A DNA stretch of 64,000 nt from Hyphomonadaceae bacterium (GCA_009773395.1 WRPI01000002.1:48413-112412); one strand, 5' to 3'; positions 1 to 8,807 are shown, counted from the stretch's first letter. The notes: generated from the sequence alone by a model not told the origin. A program made the numbers and translations.

Positions 1-50
1 CGCAAATCGAAGATTTGCAAGGGAGGATAAACCCATATGCGATTGCCCTG
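1..50. repeat. Partial copy of an extragenic palindromic repeat (same family as 25.7-25.9 kb)
   Basis: The first bases form a small hairpin (gcaaatc/gatttgc) followed by ggGAGGATaAACCCATATGCGATTGCCCT. The same roughly 30-base end, with a few differences, closes the repeat at 25.89-25.92 kb. The copy is cut by the window edge and lies just past the 3' end of the minus-strand gene ending at 74. A second small inverted pair (ggtgc...gcacc, about 51-75) sits between it and the stop codon. Confidence 0.75.
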
Positions 51-73
51 GTGCATTAGGGGGAGTCCAGCAC

Positions 74-625
74 CTAATCAGGAATATAACTCTGCACCCG
101 CAGTGCAAGGCCGTCTATGCTTTTGGTGCGTTTGCTTATTTTTGCTAATCGTTCTTCTTTATTCACGGCCGCATGGTTTCTCGAAAGCGTTTGGCGGTCT
201 TTCACAAAATCCATGAAAGGCACGCCCCAGCCGCAACTGGTTTGCACATTTTCAACTTCAAAAATGAAAATTTGCCGTGTGCCGGGCAGTCTTGGGAAAA
301 GCGGCGACATGGCTTCCCATTCGTCATCTTGCGGCAAAATTGCGCGTCCGCGCGTATAGAACCGCATGATAAGTGCTGGGCCATCAAACGCACAAAACAT
401 GATTGTCGCACGGCCATCTGCCGCGAGATGGGCTTGGGTTTCATTGCCCGACCCACCGACATCAAGATAGCCGACTTGGTTTTCACTTAAAATGCGAAAG
501 CAATCCATGCCTTTTGGGCTTAGATTTATTCGTCCATTCTTATGCGCCGTTGCGATGAAAAACACATGTTGTTTTGCGACAAAATCGCGATGCTCTTGGT
601 TGATTTTGTCAAAAAACTCAGCCAA
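74..625 (-). CDS. Pyridoxamine 5'-phosphate oxidase-family flavin-binding split-barrel protein
   Basis: A 183-residue protein matching the FMN-binding split-barrel fold. An early strand reads QHVFFIATAHKNGRINLSPKG (residues about 19-39), followed by YLDVGGSGNETQAHL and the strand block ATIMFCAFDGPALIMRFYTRGRA. This resembles the PNPOx-like group of small oxidoreductases, some of which act on F420 or heme-type cofactors; the substrate cannot be told from sequence. The frame opens with a TTG one base after the ctpA stop and no clear Shine-Dalgarno sequence is visible, so translation may be coupled to ctpA. It is the last gene of the rsfS-rlmH-envC-ctpA run. Confidence 0.8.
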   Translation of the reverse strand: MAEFFDKINQEHRDFVAKQHVFFIATAHKNGRINLSPKGMDCFRILSENQVGYLDVGGSGNETQAHLAADGRATIMFCAFDGPALIMRFYTRGRAILPQDDEWEAMSPLFPRLPGTRQIFIFEVENVQTSCGWGVPFMDFVKDRQTLSRNHAAVNKEERLAKISKRTKSIDGLALRVQSYIPD

Positions 626-626
626 T

Positions 627-2093
627 TTAATTCGCTTTTTTGGCTTTGGTTTTTGGCGTCGGCGTCACTGCTGCCACTGTCACTGGCGGTAATGGAATTG
701 CATTGGCTGCAGCTTGGGTTTTGGGCAAGCCAGCATTAACCAGCGCAATTGCGCGCTGCAATTGATAATCGTCAGTGTCTTTCCAGCTTTCTGGCGGCAT
801 ATCGGCAGGCATGTGCGGCGCTTTGCGTTTTGCGCCACTGTCATTGCCCAAAGCATTTGGCAAATCTTCTTCGCCACGGAATTCGGCACGTTGCCTTTCA
901 ACATCAGCAGCAGTTACTCGTCTTGCTGCAATTTCAATGTCAGGATCAATGCCTGCGCCTTGAATTGAACGACCCGAGGGCGTGTAATAACGCGCAGTTG
1001 TAAGCCTCAAAGCGCCATCACGGCCATTTGACAAAGGAATAATGGTTTGAACCGAGCCTTTGCCGAAAGTGGTTGTGCCAATAATCACCGCGCGGCCTCT
1101 ATCTTGTAGCGCCCCTGCGACAATTTCCGATGCCGAAGCGGTGCCGGAATTGATAAGAATTGCCAAAGGCACGCCTGCAAGTTTTTCGCCTGCAGTTCCA
1201 TATAGACGCTCAACTTCATCAGGGTTTCGGCCACGGGTTGAAACAACTTCGCCGCGATCCATAAATACATCGGTAACGCCAACAGCTTGATCCAACATGC
1301 CACCGCCATTATTGCGAAGGTCAAGCACAACCCCTTTAAGGCGGCCACCCAATTGCCTTTGAATATCGTCAATTGCGCGGTTAAGCTCGGTAGTGGTGTG
1401 GCGGTTCACAAAAGTTGAAACCCTTATGTAGCCAACATTGCCTTCAATGCGGTGGGTTACTGGGCGCAACACAATTATTTCGCGTGTAATACGAACAATT
1501 TTGCGATCTTCGCCGTCACGAATAACTGTAAGTTCAATGGTTGTGCCGGGGCGACCGCGCATTTTTTCAACTGCTTGATCCAAAGGTAAGCCAATAATAG
1601 TAACGCCATCAATTGCGATAATTTTATCGCCAGAGCGCATTCCAGCGCGTTCACCAGGGCTACCATCCATTGGCGAAATAACTTTAACCGCGCCGCCTTC
1701 GGACGAAACTTCCAAGCCAAGGCCGCCATATTCACCATTGGTCGATTGCTGCATATTGGAATATTCATTGCTCGACATAAAGCTTGAATGTGGATCAAGC
1801 GATGAAAGCATTCCATTAATCGCTGCTTCAATCATTTTGTCTTGTTTTGGCGGAACTACATAGTCGATAGTTGCGCGCGCCAAAACATCGGCAAAAATGT
1901 CCAATTGGTGCAAAGTGGCTTCACGATTGCCATCAATTTTCAATTCCGCATGGCTGGCAGACCAAGCCACCGCGCCACCGCCCAAAATCGCACCAAAGCA
2001 AACCGAGCCAGCGATTACTGGTGCAATCAACCAACCGCGCTTAGTCGGCTTTTGGGCATTATCTTCGCGAATATTGTTTGGTGCTTGTATCAT
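627..2093 (-). CDS. ctpA: Carboxyl-terminal processing protease, S41 family
   Basis: A 488-residue periplasmic, membrane-anchored serine protease. Residues about 19-46 form a single N-terminal membrane anchor. A PDZ domain covers about 120-200 (GGLGLEVSSEGG, SGDKIIAIDG), followed by the S41 catalytic core with VVLDLRNNGGG at about 255-265. The Ser/Lys dyad is visible as Ser320 in INSGTASASE and Lys345 in TTFGKGSVQT, with the 25-residue spacing usual for the family. A Pro/Lys-rich tail follows. Family members trim C-termini of envelope proteins and control murein hydrolases, which fits the envC gene directly upstream. An ATG with AGGAAG upstream sets the start. Confidence 0.96.
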   Translation of the reverse strand: MIQAPNNIREDNAQKPTKRGWLIAPVIAGSVCFGAILGGGAVAWSASHAELKIDGNREATLHQLDIFADVLARATIDYVVPPKQDKMIEAAINGMLSSLDPHSSFMSSNEYSNMQQSTNGEYGGLGLEVSSEGGAVKVISPMDGSPGERAGMRSGDKIIAIDGVTIIGLPLDQAVEKMRGRPGTTIELTVIRDGEDRKIVRITREIIVLRPVTHRIEGNVGYIRVSTFVNRHTTTELNRAIDDIQRQLGGRLKGVVLDLRNNGGGMLDQAVGVTDVFMDRGEVVSTRGRNPDEVERLYGTAGEKLAGVPLAILINSGTASASEIVAGALQDRGRAVIIGTTTFGKGSVQTIIPLSNGRDGALRLTTARYYTPSGRSIQGAGIDPDIEIAARRVTAADVERQRAEFRGEEDLPNALGNDSGAKRKAPHMPADMPPESWKDTDDYQLQRAIALVNAGLPKTQAAANAIPLPPVTVAAVTPTPKTKAKKAN

Positions 2094-2135
2094 TTAATTT
2101 TGCTTCCTGTTTCGTATTCAATCTTATCACAAATT

Positions 2136-2165
2136 TTGTCAATATTATGGTATAAATATTGACAA
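2136..2165 (-). promoter_or_regulatory. Inverted repeat and likely promoter upstream of ctpA
   Basis: An 11-bp perfect inverted repeat, TTGTCAATATT-N8-AATATTGACAA, sits between the envC stop and the ctpA start. On the minus strand its downstream arm contains TTGACA, which could act as a -35 element about 17 bases before GAATAC. The repeat could be an operator or a weak terminator for envC. The inverted repeat is seen directly; the regulatory role is inferred. Confidence 0.5.
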
Positions 2166-2186
2166 TTAACTATTGTCTCATGCAGT

Positions 2187-3362
2187 TCAAGTCCCCGCTA
2201 ACCATTGCGAAGGGTCTAAGGTAGCTTCGCCGCGCCTTATTTCGACATAAAGATCGGGAATAATGCTGGCATCGCTGGTCATTTCGCCCAATGGTTCGCC
2301 TGCCAACACTTCTTGCCCAGCCTGCACATAAGAATTGCCAAGCCCCGCCAAAACCAAGCGATAATCAGTGCCGACATTGATAATCAACACCCGCCCATAT
2401 GAGCGAAACGGCGCAGCAAACTCGATGCGGCCATCATAGGGCGAAACCACTTGCGCGCGCGCGCGGGTGCGAATTGTTATGCCACTGGCTTTGCCGCCTT
2501 CTGCGAGATCCGCGCCAAAATTGGTCACAACTTGCCCATTTGCTGGGCGTAATAATTTACCGCGCGCAATTTCAAATCCGCGCGCAAAACTTGGGCCTGA
2601 TTTGTTAGTGCTGCTAATTACGTCGCCCAATTGAGCAATTAAATCACGTAGGCTTGAAGCTCGGTTTGCAATTTGTGATATTATGGAACGCTCGGCCTGC
2701 GCATCGCGGCGCAGACGAACTTCTAATTCCTGCCGTTTGGCAATAAGGCCGCCAACGCTTGCTCTTGCCGTGATAAGGTTTTGCGTGGCTTCACGATAAT
2801 CGCGATTGCTCATAAGAATATCTTGCCGCACTTGGCGCAATTGCCCAATTTCGGCTGCGATTTCGCGGGCCTTTTTGTCTAATTGTGGGGCGACCAAACG
2901 CATTAAAATTGCAACTCTTGCCGCTTCGGTGGCATTGGTTGGGCGGATTGCCAAGGCGGGCGGGCGATCGCGTTCTACCGCGATAAGGGCGATGATTACG
3001 TCTTCAAGGGCTTGGCGCCTCGCCATAAACCGCGCATTTGCCATGCTTTCATTTCGGCGCAAAGTTTTTAACCTTGTTTCGGATCTCTCAACACTTTTTT
3101 CCATACGGTCGCGCACCAAAGCCGCATTAACGAGTTGATTTCTAAGATTTATGATTTCTGCTGCGGCTTGGTCGGCAGTTTTTTCCAAAACTTGCGCGCG
3201 TTTTTCACGGGTCTGTCTTTCGACTTCAAGTTTTTGCAATTCTTGTTTTTGCCGCGATTGTCCGTGAGTTTGTAACGGGATTAGCGAGCATAGGATTGCA
3301 CCAGCCAAAGCTACTTGAAGCTTTGATGTCTTGGTGCAAAAACTAGCGGCTCTAATTCCCAT
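2187..3362 (-). CDS. envC: EnvC-like murein hydrolase activator with degenerate LytM/M23 domain
   Basis: A roughly 391-residue periplasmic protein with an N-terminal hydrophobic signal, a long coiled coil (about 35-250, e.g. RQKQELQKLEVERQTREKR) and a C-terminal M23-like beta domain (about 280-390, VVSPYDGRIEFAAPFRSYGR and VEIRRG). The zinc-binding His residues of active M23 peptidases (HxxxD, HxH) are absent: the strand that normally ends LYGH reads RLVLAGLGN. That marks it as a non-catalytic activator like EnvC, which switches on amidases at the septum. The ORF track starts 39 bases upstream inside rlmH; I chose the ATG at 3362 because it has AGGG upstream and clears the rlmH stop. Confidence 0.88.
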   Translation of the reverse strand: MGIRAASFCTKTSKLQVALAGAILCSLIPLQTHGQSRQKQELQKLEVERQTREKRAQVLEKTADQAAAEIINLRNQLVNAALVRDRMEKSVERSETRLKTLRRNESMANARFMARRQALEDVIIALIAVERDRPPALAIRPTNATEAARVAILMRLVAPQLDKKAREIAAEIGQLRQVRQDILMSNRDYREATQNLITARASVGGLIAKRQELEVRLRRDAQAERSIISQIANRASSLRDLIAQLGDVISSTNKSGPSFARGFEIARGKLLRPANGQVVTNFGADLAEGGKASGITIRTRARAQVVSPYDGRIEFAAPFRSYGRVLIINVGTDYRLVLAGLGNSYVQAGQEVLAGEPLGEMTSDASIIPDLYVEIRRGEATLDPSQWLAGT

Positions 3363-3372
3363 TATCCCTGCT

Positions 3373-3849
3373 TCACTCGCGGTGATAAGGCGTGCCAGCA
3401 ATTATCGACACCGCCCGATATATTTGTTCGGCAGCCATTACGCGGCATAGCTTGTGAGGCCAAGTTAATTTACCGAAAGATAGCTGAAAATCTGCCCGAT
3501 TCTTTAGCGCAAGGCCATGGCCATCTGCGCCACCAAGCGCGAAAAACAGGGTTTTTGTGCCAATATCGCGAAGGCTTGCAATTTTTTGGCTTAATTCAAT
3601 CGAACCAAGATTTTGGCCATTTTCATCGAGGACAATTAAAAATGCGTTTTTGGGAATGTTATCAAGGAAAATTTGCGCTTCTTTGTCGGGATTTGGAGCA
3701 GCGTTTTTATTGTCGATTTCGTGCAATCTTATTGGGTTTAGCCCGAGATTGCGGCCAATGACTTGGGCACGTTCCAAATAATCCAGCGCCATTGCTTGTT
3801 CCGGCTCAGTCTTTTTGAATTTGCCAATTGTCGCGAGTGTTATGTCCAC
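3373..3849 (-). CDS. rlmH: 23S rRNA (pseudouridine1915-N3)-methyltransferase
   Basis: A 158-residue SPOUT-class methyltransferase of normal family length. The SAM-binding trefoil knot is at the C-terminal half: FFALGGADGHG (about 102-112) and LSFGKLTWPHKLCRVMAAEQIYRA (about 123-146), both RlmH signatures. It methylates the pseudouridine in helix 69 of 23S rRNA on assembled ribosomes. The start is GTG with GAGGG about ten bases upstream. It lies directly after rsfS, the usual alphaproteobacterial order. Confidence 0.96.
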   Translation of the reverse strand: MDITLATIGKFKKTEPEQAMALDYLERAQVIGRNLGLNPIRLHEIDNKNAAPNPDKEAQIFLDNIPKNAFLIVLDENGQNLGSIELSQKIASLRDIGTKTLFFALGGADGHGLALKNRADFQLSFGKLTWPHKLCRVMAAEQIYRAVSIIAGTPYHRE

Positions 3850-3870
3850 GCAACTACCCTCTTAGGCGCT

Positions 3871-4290
3871 CTATGCATTGCCCAAAAGATGCTTGCTTTC
3901 GCCTGTCCAAATCCGTTCAATCGCATAAAATTGCCGCACTTCGGGTTTGAATAAATGCGCAATCACATCGCCCGCATCAATTAATACCCAATCGGCATTT
4001 GTGAGGCCTTCAACCTTTATTTTGCCTGCGCCAGCATCTTTTAGTTTGGAAATTATGTGATCCGCCAATGCCGAAACATGGCGGCCCGAACGGCCTGAAG
4101 CGACAATCATAATGTCCGCAATCGAACTTTTGCCTTCCAAATCAATGGATATCACGTCTTCTGCTTGGTCTTCATCTAAAGATTTAGTGATAATATCACT
4201 TATTAGTTTCGCCGAAATCAGCCCAGTTTTTTTTGGCTTGCGCACTCGCTTTGCTGGTAGTTTTGGTGTTTCGATATTTTCTTCCGACAA
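3871..4290 (-). CDS. rsfS: Ribosomal silencing factor RsfS
   Basis: A 139-residue DUF143/Iojap protein that binds uL14 and blocks subunit joining in starvation. The conserved core is clear: DVISIDLEGKSSIADIMIVASGRS (about 45-68), then VEGLTNADWVLIDAGDVIAHLF (about 93-114) and FYAIERIW. A basic, lysine-rich 25-residue N-terminal extension precedes it. The start is a TTG with AAAGG upstream. It heads the rsfS-rlmH-envC-ctpA minus-strand run and is divergent from hrcA. Confidence 0.95.
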   Translation of the reverse strand: MSEENIETPKLPAKRVRKPKKTGLISAKLISDIITKSLDEDQAEDVISIDLEGKSSIADIMIVASGRSGRHVSALADHIISKLKDAGAGKIKVEGLTNADWVLIDAGDVIAHLFKPEVRQFYAIERIWTGESKHLLGNA

Positions 4291-4406
4291 TGGAAAACTG
4301 GCCTTTCATGCATCAATTGCTCTTGACAGAAAACCCATAGCGCAAAACACAAACTATTTCACCATAATTATCCATTGAACCAAAACCACTTGCGTCACAT
4401 GCAGAT

Positions 4407-5519
4407 TTGGGTGACAAAGCAAATCGAAAATATGAGCCAAAATTGTTAAGACCCCATATCACCCAATTAACTGAACTCGATATTCGTGCCCGTGAAATAT
4501 TTCGCGGCATTGTTGAGACCTATCTTGCGACGGGCGAACCCGTGGGATCGCGGACATTGAGTTTGCAGGGCATTGGCCTATCGCCCGCGACAATTCGCAA
4601 TACTATGTCGGATCTTGCCAATATGGGTTTGCTTGATGCCGCCCATATTTCGGCGGGCCGCGCGCCAACCCATCAAGGCATAAGGCTTTTTGTCGATGGC
4701 TTACTAGAAGTTAGCGAAATTGACGAAGCGCAAAAAAGTGAAATTGATGCCCGCATGGAAAGTGCTAGTGGCGACATTTCAAATGCTTTAAGTGAAGCTT
4801 CGAACATTGTTTCAACTATTGCTGGTGCGGCGGGCCTTGTCACAACCCCAAATCGTGAAGCCGCAATTCGCCAAGTCGAGTTTGTTGCTATTGGCCATGA
4901 AAAAGTATTGGTAATTTTGGTGTTTGATGATGGCCAAGTTGAAAACCGTTTCATTGATACGCCTAACGGAATAAGCGCTTCGCAGCTTCAAGAATCTAGC
5001 AATTTCATGAATTTTCATTTGCGCGGGCGCACATTATCCGAAGCTTTGAACGAAACCATTACTCAATTAAAATTGGCCGAAAGGGAATTGGACGAAGTTG
5101 CGCAACGCCTTATTCAAGACGGTTTTGCGCAATGGGCGGGTGTGCAAAACAATGAAAAGCGCAAATTGATTGTTCGTGGTCGTGCCAATTTGTTGAACAA
5201 TCCCGACTTGCATCTGGACCTGGAACGAGTTCGTATTCTATTTGATGAATTGGAAAAAAAGCAAGATTTAATCCAAATGCTCGATGCAGCCAAAGACGGC
5301 TCGGCGATTAAATTATTCATTGGCGCCGAAAGCCCTTTATTTGCGCTCTCGGGCTCGGCTTTAATTGCTGCGCCTTATATGGACAGCCGCAATCGTGTGG
5401 TTGGCGCTTTGGGGGTTATTGGCCCAACCCATATAAATTACGCAAGGGTTATTCCGATTGTTGATTATACTGCGCAGATGCTGACAAAGATGCTATCTAA
5501 TCGCGGATTTATTACATGA
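4407..5519 (+). CDS. hrcA: Heat-inducible transcription repressor HrcA
   Basis: A 370-residue repressor that binds CIRCE operators and controls chaperone genes. The N-terminal winged helix carries the family signature RAREIFRGIVETYLATGEPVGSRTLS (about 27-52) and LSPATIRNTMSDLANMGLL (about 58-76). The rest is the GAF-like and dimerisation region ending in the conserved GPTHINYARVIPIVDYTA. The only in-frame starts near the N-terminus are TTG codons; the first is used here. It sits 66 bp upstream of grpE on the same strand. I looked for a CIRCE element in the flanking spacers and did not see one. Confidence 0.95.
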   Translation: MGDKANRKYEPKLLRPHITQLTELDIRAREIFRGIVETYLATGEPVGSRTLSLQGIGLSPATIRNTMSDLANMGLLDAAHISAGRAPTHQGIRLFVDGLLEVSEIDEAQKSEIDARMESASGDISNALSEASNIVSTIAGAAGLVTTPNREAAIRQVEFVAIGHEKVLVILVFDDGQVENRFIDTPNGISASQLQESSNFMNFHLRGRTLSEALNETITQLKLAERELDEVAQRLIQDGFAQWAGVQNNEKRKLIVRGRANLLNNPDLHLDLERVRILFDELEKKQDLIQMLDAAKDGSAIKLFIGAESPLFALSGSALIAAPYMDSRNRVVGALGVIGPTHINYARVIPIVDYTAQMLTKMLSNRGFIT

Positions 5520-5585
5520 GCAAGGCTGGATTTTATGCGTGTAAGCACTATTTACCACTAGCTTGTTATTACAATTTAGGAAACC

Positions 5586-6155
5586 ATGATGCCCAATAAT
5601 GAAATTGAAACTTTAGACGATGAATTGCCCAATGATGTGGAAACTGAGGCGATGGCCAGCGAAACTGAAGTAGTGGCCGAAATGAGTGTCGAGGAAGAGC
5701 TTCTGGCTTGCCGTGCCGAAATCGAAAAGCTCAAAGATGCCGCTTTGCGCGCTATGGCAGAAGGCGAAAATATTCGCCGCAGATCCGAGCGTGATCGCAC
5801 TGATGCAAGGCTGTATGCAATCGACAAATTCGCGCGTGATTTATTGCCAATTGCCGATGTTTTGGCGCGCGCTTTGGGCGCGGTTACGCCAGAGCAACGC
5901 GCCGATGAAGGGTTTAATTCCTTTGTGGACGGCATGGAGCTTACCGAAAAAGAACTTTACGCGGCATTCGAACGCCATCATCTTTTACGAATTGGTATTC
6001 AAGGCGAAAAATTTGACCCCAATTTGCACCAAGCAGTAGCGCAAATCCCGTCCGCAATCCCCAAAGACCACATCGCCGAAGTGTTTCAACCAGGGTTCAC
6101 GCTTTCGGGGCGAGTCTTGCGGGCCGCAATGGTGGCGGTTAGCGCTGGGGATTAG
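5586..6155 (+). CDS. grpE: Nucleotide exchange factor GrpE
   Basis: A 189-residue DnaK nucleotide exchange factor. An acidic, low-complexity N-terminus (about 1-40) is followed by a long coiled coil (ALRAMAEGENIRRRSERDR, about 52-70) and the C-terminal beta wing ending VFQPGFTLSGRVLRAAMVAVS, the GrpE signature. The start is the first of two adjacent ATGs with AGGA upstream. It follows hrcA, an arrangement common in alphaproteobacteria; dnaK and dnaJ are not in this window. Confidence 0.96.
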   Translation: MMPNNEIETLDDELPNDVETEAMASETEVVAEMSVEEELLACRAEIEKLKDAALRAMAEGENIRRRSERDRTDARLYAIDKFARDLLPIADVLARALGAVTPEQRADEGFNSFVDGMELTEKELYAAFERHHLLRIGIQGEKFDPNLHQAVAQIPSAIPKDHIAEVFQPGFTLSGRVLRAAMVAVSAGD

Positions 6156-6167
6156 GAGAAAATTCCA

Positions 6168-8045
6168 ATGAAATTTGCTAAAGTTTGGATATTTATCGCT
6201 TCACTTTTTGGCCTTTTGGGCAATATCCCTGCTTTTGCACAAGCCGCCCCACCAATCGAACTTACCAACTCCCAATCTCGCAAAAGCCAAGACCTTTCGG
6301 GCGCTTGGCATTATTCTGTGGATCCTTATCGTGTGGGCGAAGTGGGGTTTCATGGCGGTGCTCCATCGCCAAATGCTCAGCGCTTTCGCGATGTTAATAT
6401 TGATGAGGCGCTAATTGCCAATCCGTTCACTTTTTTTGAACAAGACATGGACAAAGCACCCGAAATCACGCTCCCTGCTGCTTGGAATTCATCGCAAACC
6501 GAACTTAGATATTATGATGGCCTTATGTGGTATCGCCGCAATTTTGAGAATATTGGCGCGGCAAATGAAAGGGCATTTTTGCATTTTGATGCCGTAAATT
6601 ACAAAGTCTCGGCCTATGTAAATGGGCAATTGGTCGGTAGCCATGAAGGTGGGTTTACCGCATTTAATTTTGAAATCACTGATAAATTGCGGGCAGGGGA
6701 CAACCAAATTACGCTTGGTGTGGATTGCAAACACGATGAGCAATCAATCCCACCGCCAATAACCGATTGGGATCTTTATTGTGGCGTCACAAGGCCGATT
6801 AGCGTAATTTATACGCCGCAAACTTTTATTGATAGTGCGCGTATCAGGCTTGATGAAGGCGGCAAAATTATCGGATCGGCGCGCCTAAATGGTTCACAGG
6901 TCTCTGGGCAAAATGTCGAAGTTTCAATTGCTGAGTTGAACAAAACTGTTCGCGCATTGACCAATAATGAAGGCGTCGCGAGTTTCGAAATTCGCCCCCC
7001 GCGAACCCTTCAAAAATGGTCGCCCGATAGTCCGAAACTTTACGATGTTCGCTTCACAACCGCCCGCGACGAATTAAAGGACAAAGTCGGCTTTCGCACA
7101 ATAACCACGCGCGGCACGCAATTGCTGTTAAATGGGCGACCAATTTTCTTACGTGGCATGTCGATGCATGAAGAAGAATTGGGCGCAAACCCAAGTCGCA
7201 ATATGACGCCTGAAGCCGCCCGAGCCTTGTTTTCGCAATTGAAAAACGGCCTACACGGCAATTTTGTGCGCCTATCGCATTATACACATTCGGAAACAAC
7301 TTTGCGCATTGCCGATGAAATGGGGCTTTTGGTTTGGGGTGAAATCCCGGTTTATTGGACCGTGGACTTTAACTCCGCCCATTCAATGGAAATTGCCCAG
7401 CAAGCAATGCGCGAAAGCGTTAGCCGTGATTACAACCGCGCTAGTATAATTGTCTGGAGTGTCGGCAATGAAACCCCGATTGGCGATGCCCGCAACCTTT
7501 TTATGGGCAATCTGGTCAGGCATACGCGTAGTTTGGACGATAGCCGCTTGATAAGCGCCGCAATTATGGCGGGCCGCAAAACTGAAAACGGCGTGACTAC
7601 AATAACAGTCGATGATCCGCTTGGGGCGCAATTGGATTTATTGGCGGTAAACACCTATAATGGCTGGTATTCAGAAGACGAATTGGACGTTTTACCAAGT
7701 TTCAACTGGGCGTCAAATGCCAATAAGCCAATGATATTTTCCGAATTTGGTGCCGACGCCAAATTTGGTTTTCACGACCCCACAGGGCGAATTAAATTCT
7801 CCGAAGAATATCAGGCTCGTTATTATCAGCGAACCCTTGAAATGGCCGATAGAGTGCCATTTTTGGTCGGCCTGTCGCCGTGGATTTTGAAAGATTTCAG
7901 ATCCCCACGCCGCCAACACCCGATATATCAGGAAGGTTGGAACCGCAAAGGCCTATTGAGCGAAATTGGCGAACGAAAATTGGCGTTTGAAGTTTTGGCG
8001 CGCTTTTATCGCGACAAACAGCTGCAATATCAAACTTGGAGGTAG
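6168..8045 (+). CDS. Exported glycoside hydrolase family 2 enzyme, probable beta-glucuronidase
   Basis: A 625-residue protein with a signal peptide (cleavage near AFAQA, residue 26). GH2 domains follow in order: jelly-roll sugar-binding domain (about 40-220), Ig-like domain (about 220-305) and TIM barrel (about 310-610). The acid/base Glu is about residue 435 in WSVGNE and the nucleophile Glu about 526 in FSEFGADA. Asn592/Lys594 in GWNRKG match the NxK motif that binds the uronate carboxylate in beta-glucuronidases, which is why I favour that activity over galactosidase. AGGAG overlaps the grpE stop codon, so it may be read from the hrcA-grpE transcript, although its role is unrelated. It meets the next gene tail to tail with no spacer. 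Confidence 0.88.
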   Translation: MKFAKVWIFIASLFGLLGNIPAFAQAAPPIELTNSQSRKSQDLSGAWHYSVDPYRVGEVGFHGGAPSPNAQRFRDVNIDEALIANPFTFFEQDMDKAPEITLPAAWNSSQTELRYYDGLMWYRRNFENIGAANERAFLHFDAVNYKVSAYVNGQLVGSHEGGFTAFNFEITDKLRAGDNQITLGVDCKHDEQSIPPPITDWDLYCGVTRPISVIYTPQTFIDSARIRLDEGGKIIGSARLNGSQVSGQNVEVSIAELNKTVRALTNNEGVASFEIRPPRTLQKWSPDSPKLYDVRFTTARDELKDKVGFRTITTRGTQLLLNGRPIFLRGMSMHEEELGANPSRNMTPEAARALFSQLKNGLHGNFVRLSHYTHSETTLRIADEMGLLVWGEIPVYWTVDFNSAHSMEIAQQAMRESVSRDYNRASIIVWSVGNETPIGDARNLFMGNLVRHTRSLDDSRLISAAIMAGRKTENGVTTITVDDPLGAQLDLLAVNTYNGWYSEDELDVLPSFNWASNANKPMIFSEFGADAKFGFHDPTGRIKFSEEYQARYYQRTLEMADRVPFLVGLSPWILKDFRSPRRQHPIYQEGWNRKGLLSEIGERKLAFEVLARFYRDKQLQYQTWR

Positions 8046-8453
8046 CTATTTCGCTTCCAACCGCAAGGTTAAATTCCCGCCGCCATCGCCATTGCCCGCA
8101 TCCAGAGCAATCGCGCGCGATTTTACTGCGGGACCCGAAGTTTCGGCAATCACAAAGTCACGCTCATTGGTTATTGCAAAACGCTGGCCGTCAACAATAA
8201 GGCTTGCGCCTTCGGCAACGCCGCTGGTGCGTGCCACAAGCCGATAGCCACTGCGGGCATTGCATAATTCTTGCGCCACGCCAATTTCGGCAATGCCATT
8301 TGCGCCAATTGTGCCAAATGCTTGGCCCAATTCAACTTTGCATACCAAAGGCACATTGCCACCAAAAGCAACATTAGTTTGGCTGGCGCTAAAACCCATT
8401 GAGGCAAAAGCACCCAAGGCAGCGCTCGCCATAATAAATAGTTTGCTTTTCAT
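8046..8453 (-). CDS. Small secreted pilin-like (spore coat U-type) protein, orphan
   Basis: About 135 residues with a signal peptide (KSKLFIMASAALGAFASMGFSA). The mature part has the layout of spore-coat-U/usher pilin domains: an early Cys in VPLVCKVE, a second Cys in ELCNARSGYRLVARTSG, and a beta-rich end LTLRLEAK. Similar subunits lie in the pilus operon at 11.3-17.2 kb, so it may be an accessory subunit, but it lacks the full length of those proteins. The track starts at 8459; the ATG at 8453 is better placed from the TGGGG Shine-Dalgarno-like stretch. The family call is inference from the Cys pattern. Confidence 0.6.
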   Translation of the reverse strand: MKSKLFIMASAALGAFASMGFSASQTNVAFGGNVPLVCKVELGQAFGTIGANGIAEIGVAQELCNARSGYRLVARTSGVAEGASLIVDGQRFAITNERDFVIAETSGPAVKSRAIALDAGNGDGGGNLTLRLEAK

Positions 8454-8459
8454 AATCAT

Positions 8460-8480
8460 ACCCCAGAATTATTTTGGGGT
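8460..8480 (-). promoter_or_regulatory. Hairpin that would sequester the ribosome binding site of the orphan pilin-like gene
   Basis: On the minus strand ACCCCA-N9-TGGGGT forms a 6-bp stem. The 3' arm TGGGG is the only Shine-Dalgarno-like sequence, about seven bases before the ATG at 8453. Folding would hide the ribosome site. The hairpin is seen directly; translational control is inferred. Confidence 0.45.
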
Positions 8481-8643
8481 AGAATAGGATAAGAAGTCTA
8501 AGTTATGGCTAACTAAATCGATAAAATGCGATCTAATTTGGGGCTTAAGTGCTTGTTAATAAAGCGTAAACCAAGATAAAAATGCAAAAACAGAACTCAA
8601 AGATTATTTGAGCTACGAAAAATAATCGAAATATATTGCATAA
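8481..8643. other. AT-rich spacer with no gene
   Basis: This stretch lies between the orphan pilin-like gene and the long palindrome. It is AT-rich and should carry the promoter of the minus-strand gene at 8046-8453. I see no convincing -35/-10 pair, open frame or RNA. Confidence 0.5.
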
Positions 8644-8807
8644 TAGAGCGGTCTGCGTTTATCTAGAATCATTTACCCTCGCAATTTTGGGCAATCTTTT
8701 GCACCAATTTCTCCAGCAATATCCCGATATTGCTTGAGAAATTGATACAAAAACCTTTCCCAAAATTGCAGCGGTTAAATGAACCTATCTAAACGCAGAA
8801 CGCTCTA
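8644..8807. repeat. 164-bp near-perfect palindrome (long hairpin element, copy 1)
   Basis: The left arm TAGAGCGGTCTGCGTTTA... and the right arm ...TAAACGCAGAACGCTCTA are inverted copies with roughly 80 percent match along about 80 bp each, meeting at gcaatatc-cc-gatattgc. The right end is exactly the TAG stop codon of the LuxR-type gene on the minus strand. Copy 2 (18043-18206) has the same length, the same TAG-N-GCG ends and a shared inner motif CCGCWGCAATTTTG. There is no T-run, so it is not a standard terminator. Confidence 0.85.

Noticed and set aside
4291-4406. CIRCE operator or sigma-32 promoter ahead of hrcA or grpE
   Set aside because: No TTAGCACTC-N9-GAGTGCTAA or close variant is seen, and the CTTGAC near 4323 has no properly spaced -10.
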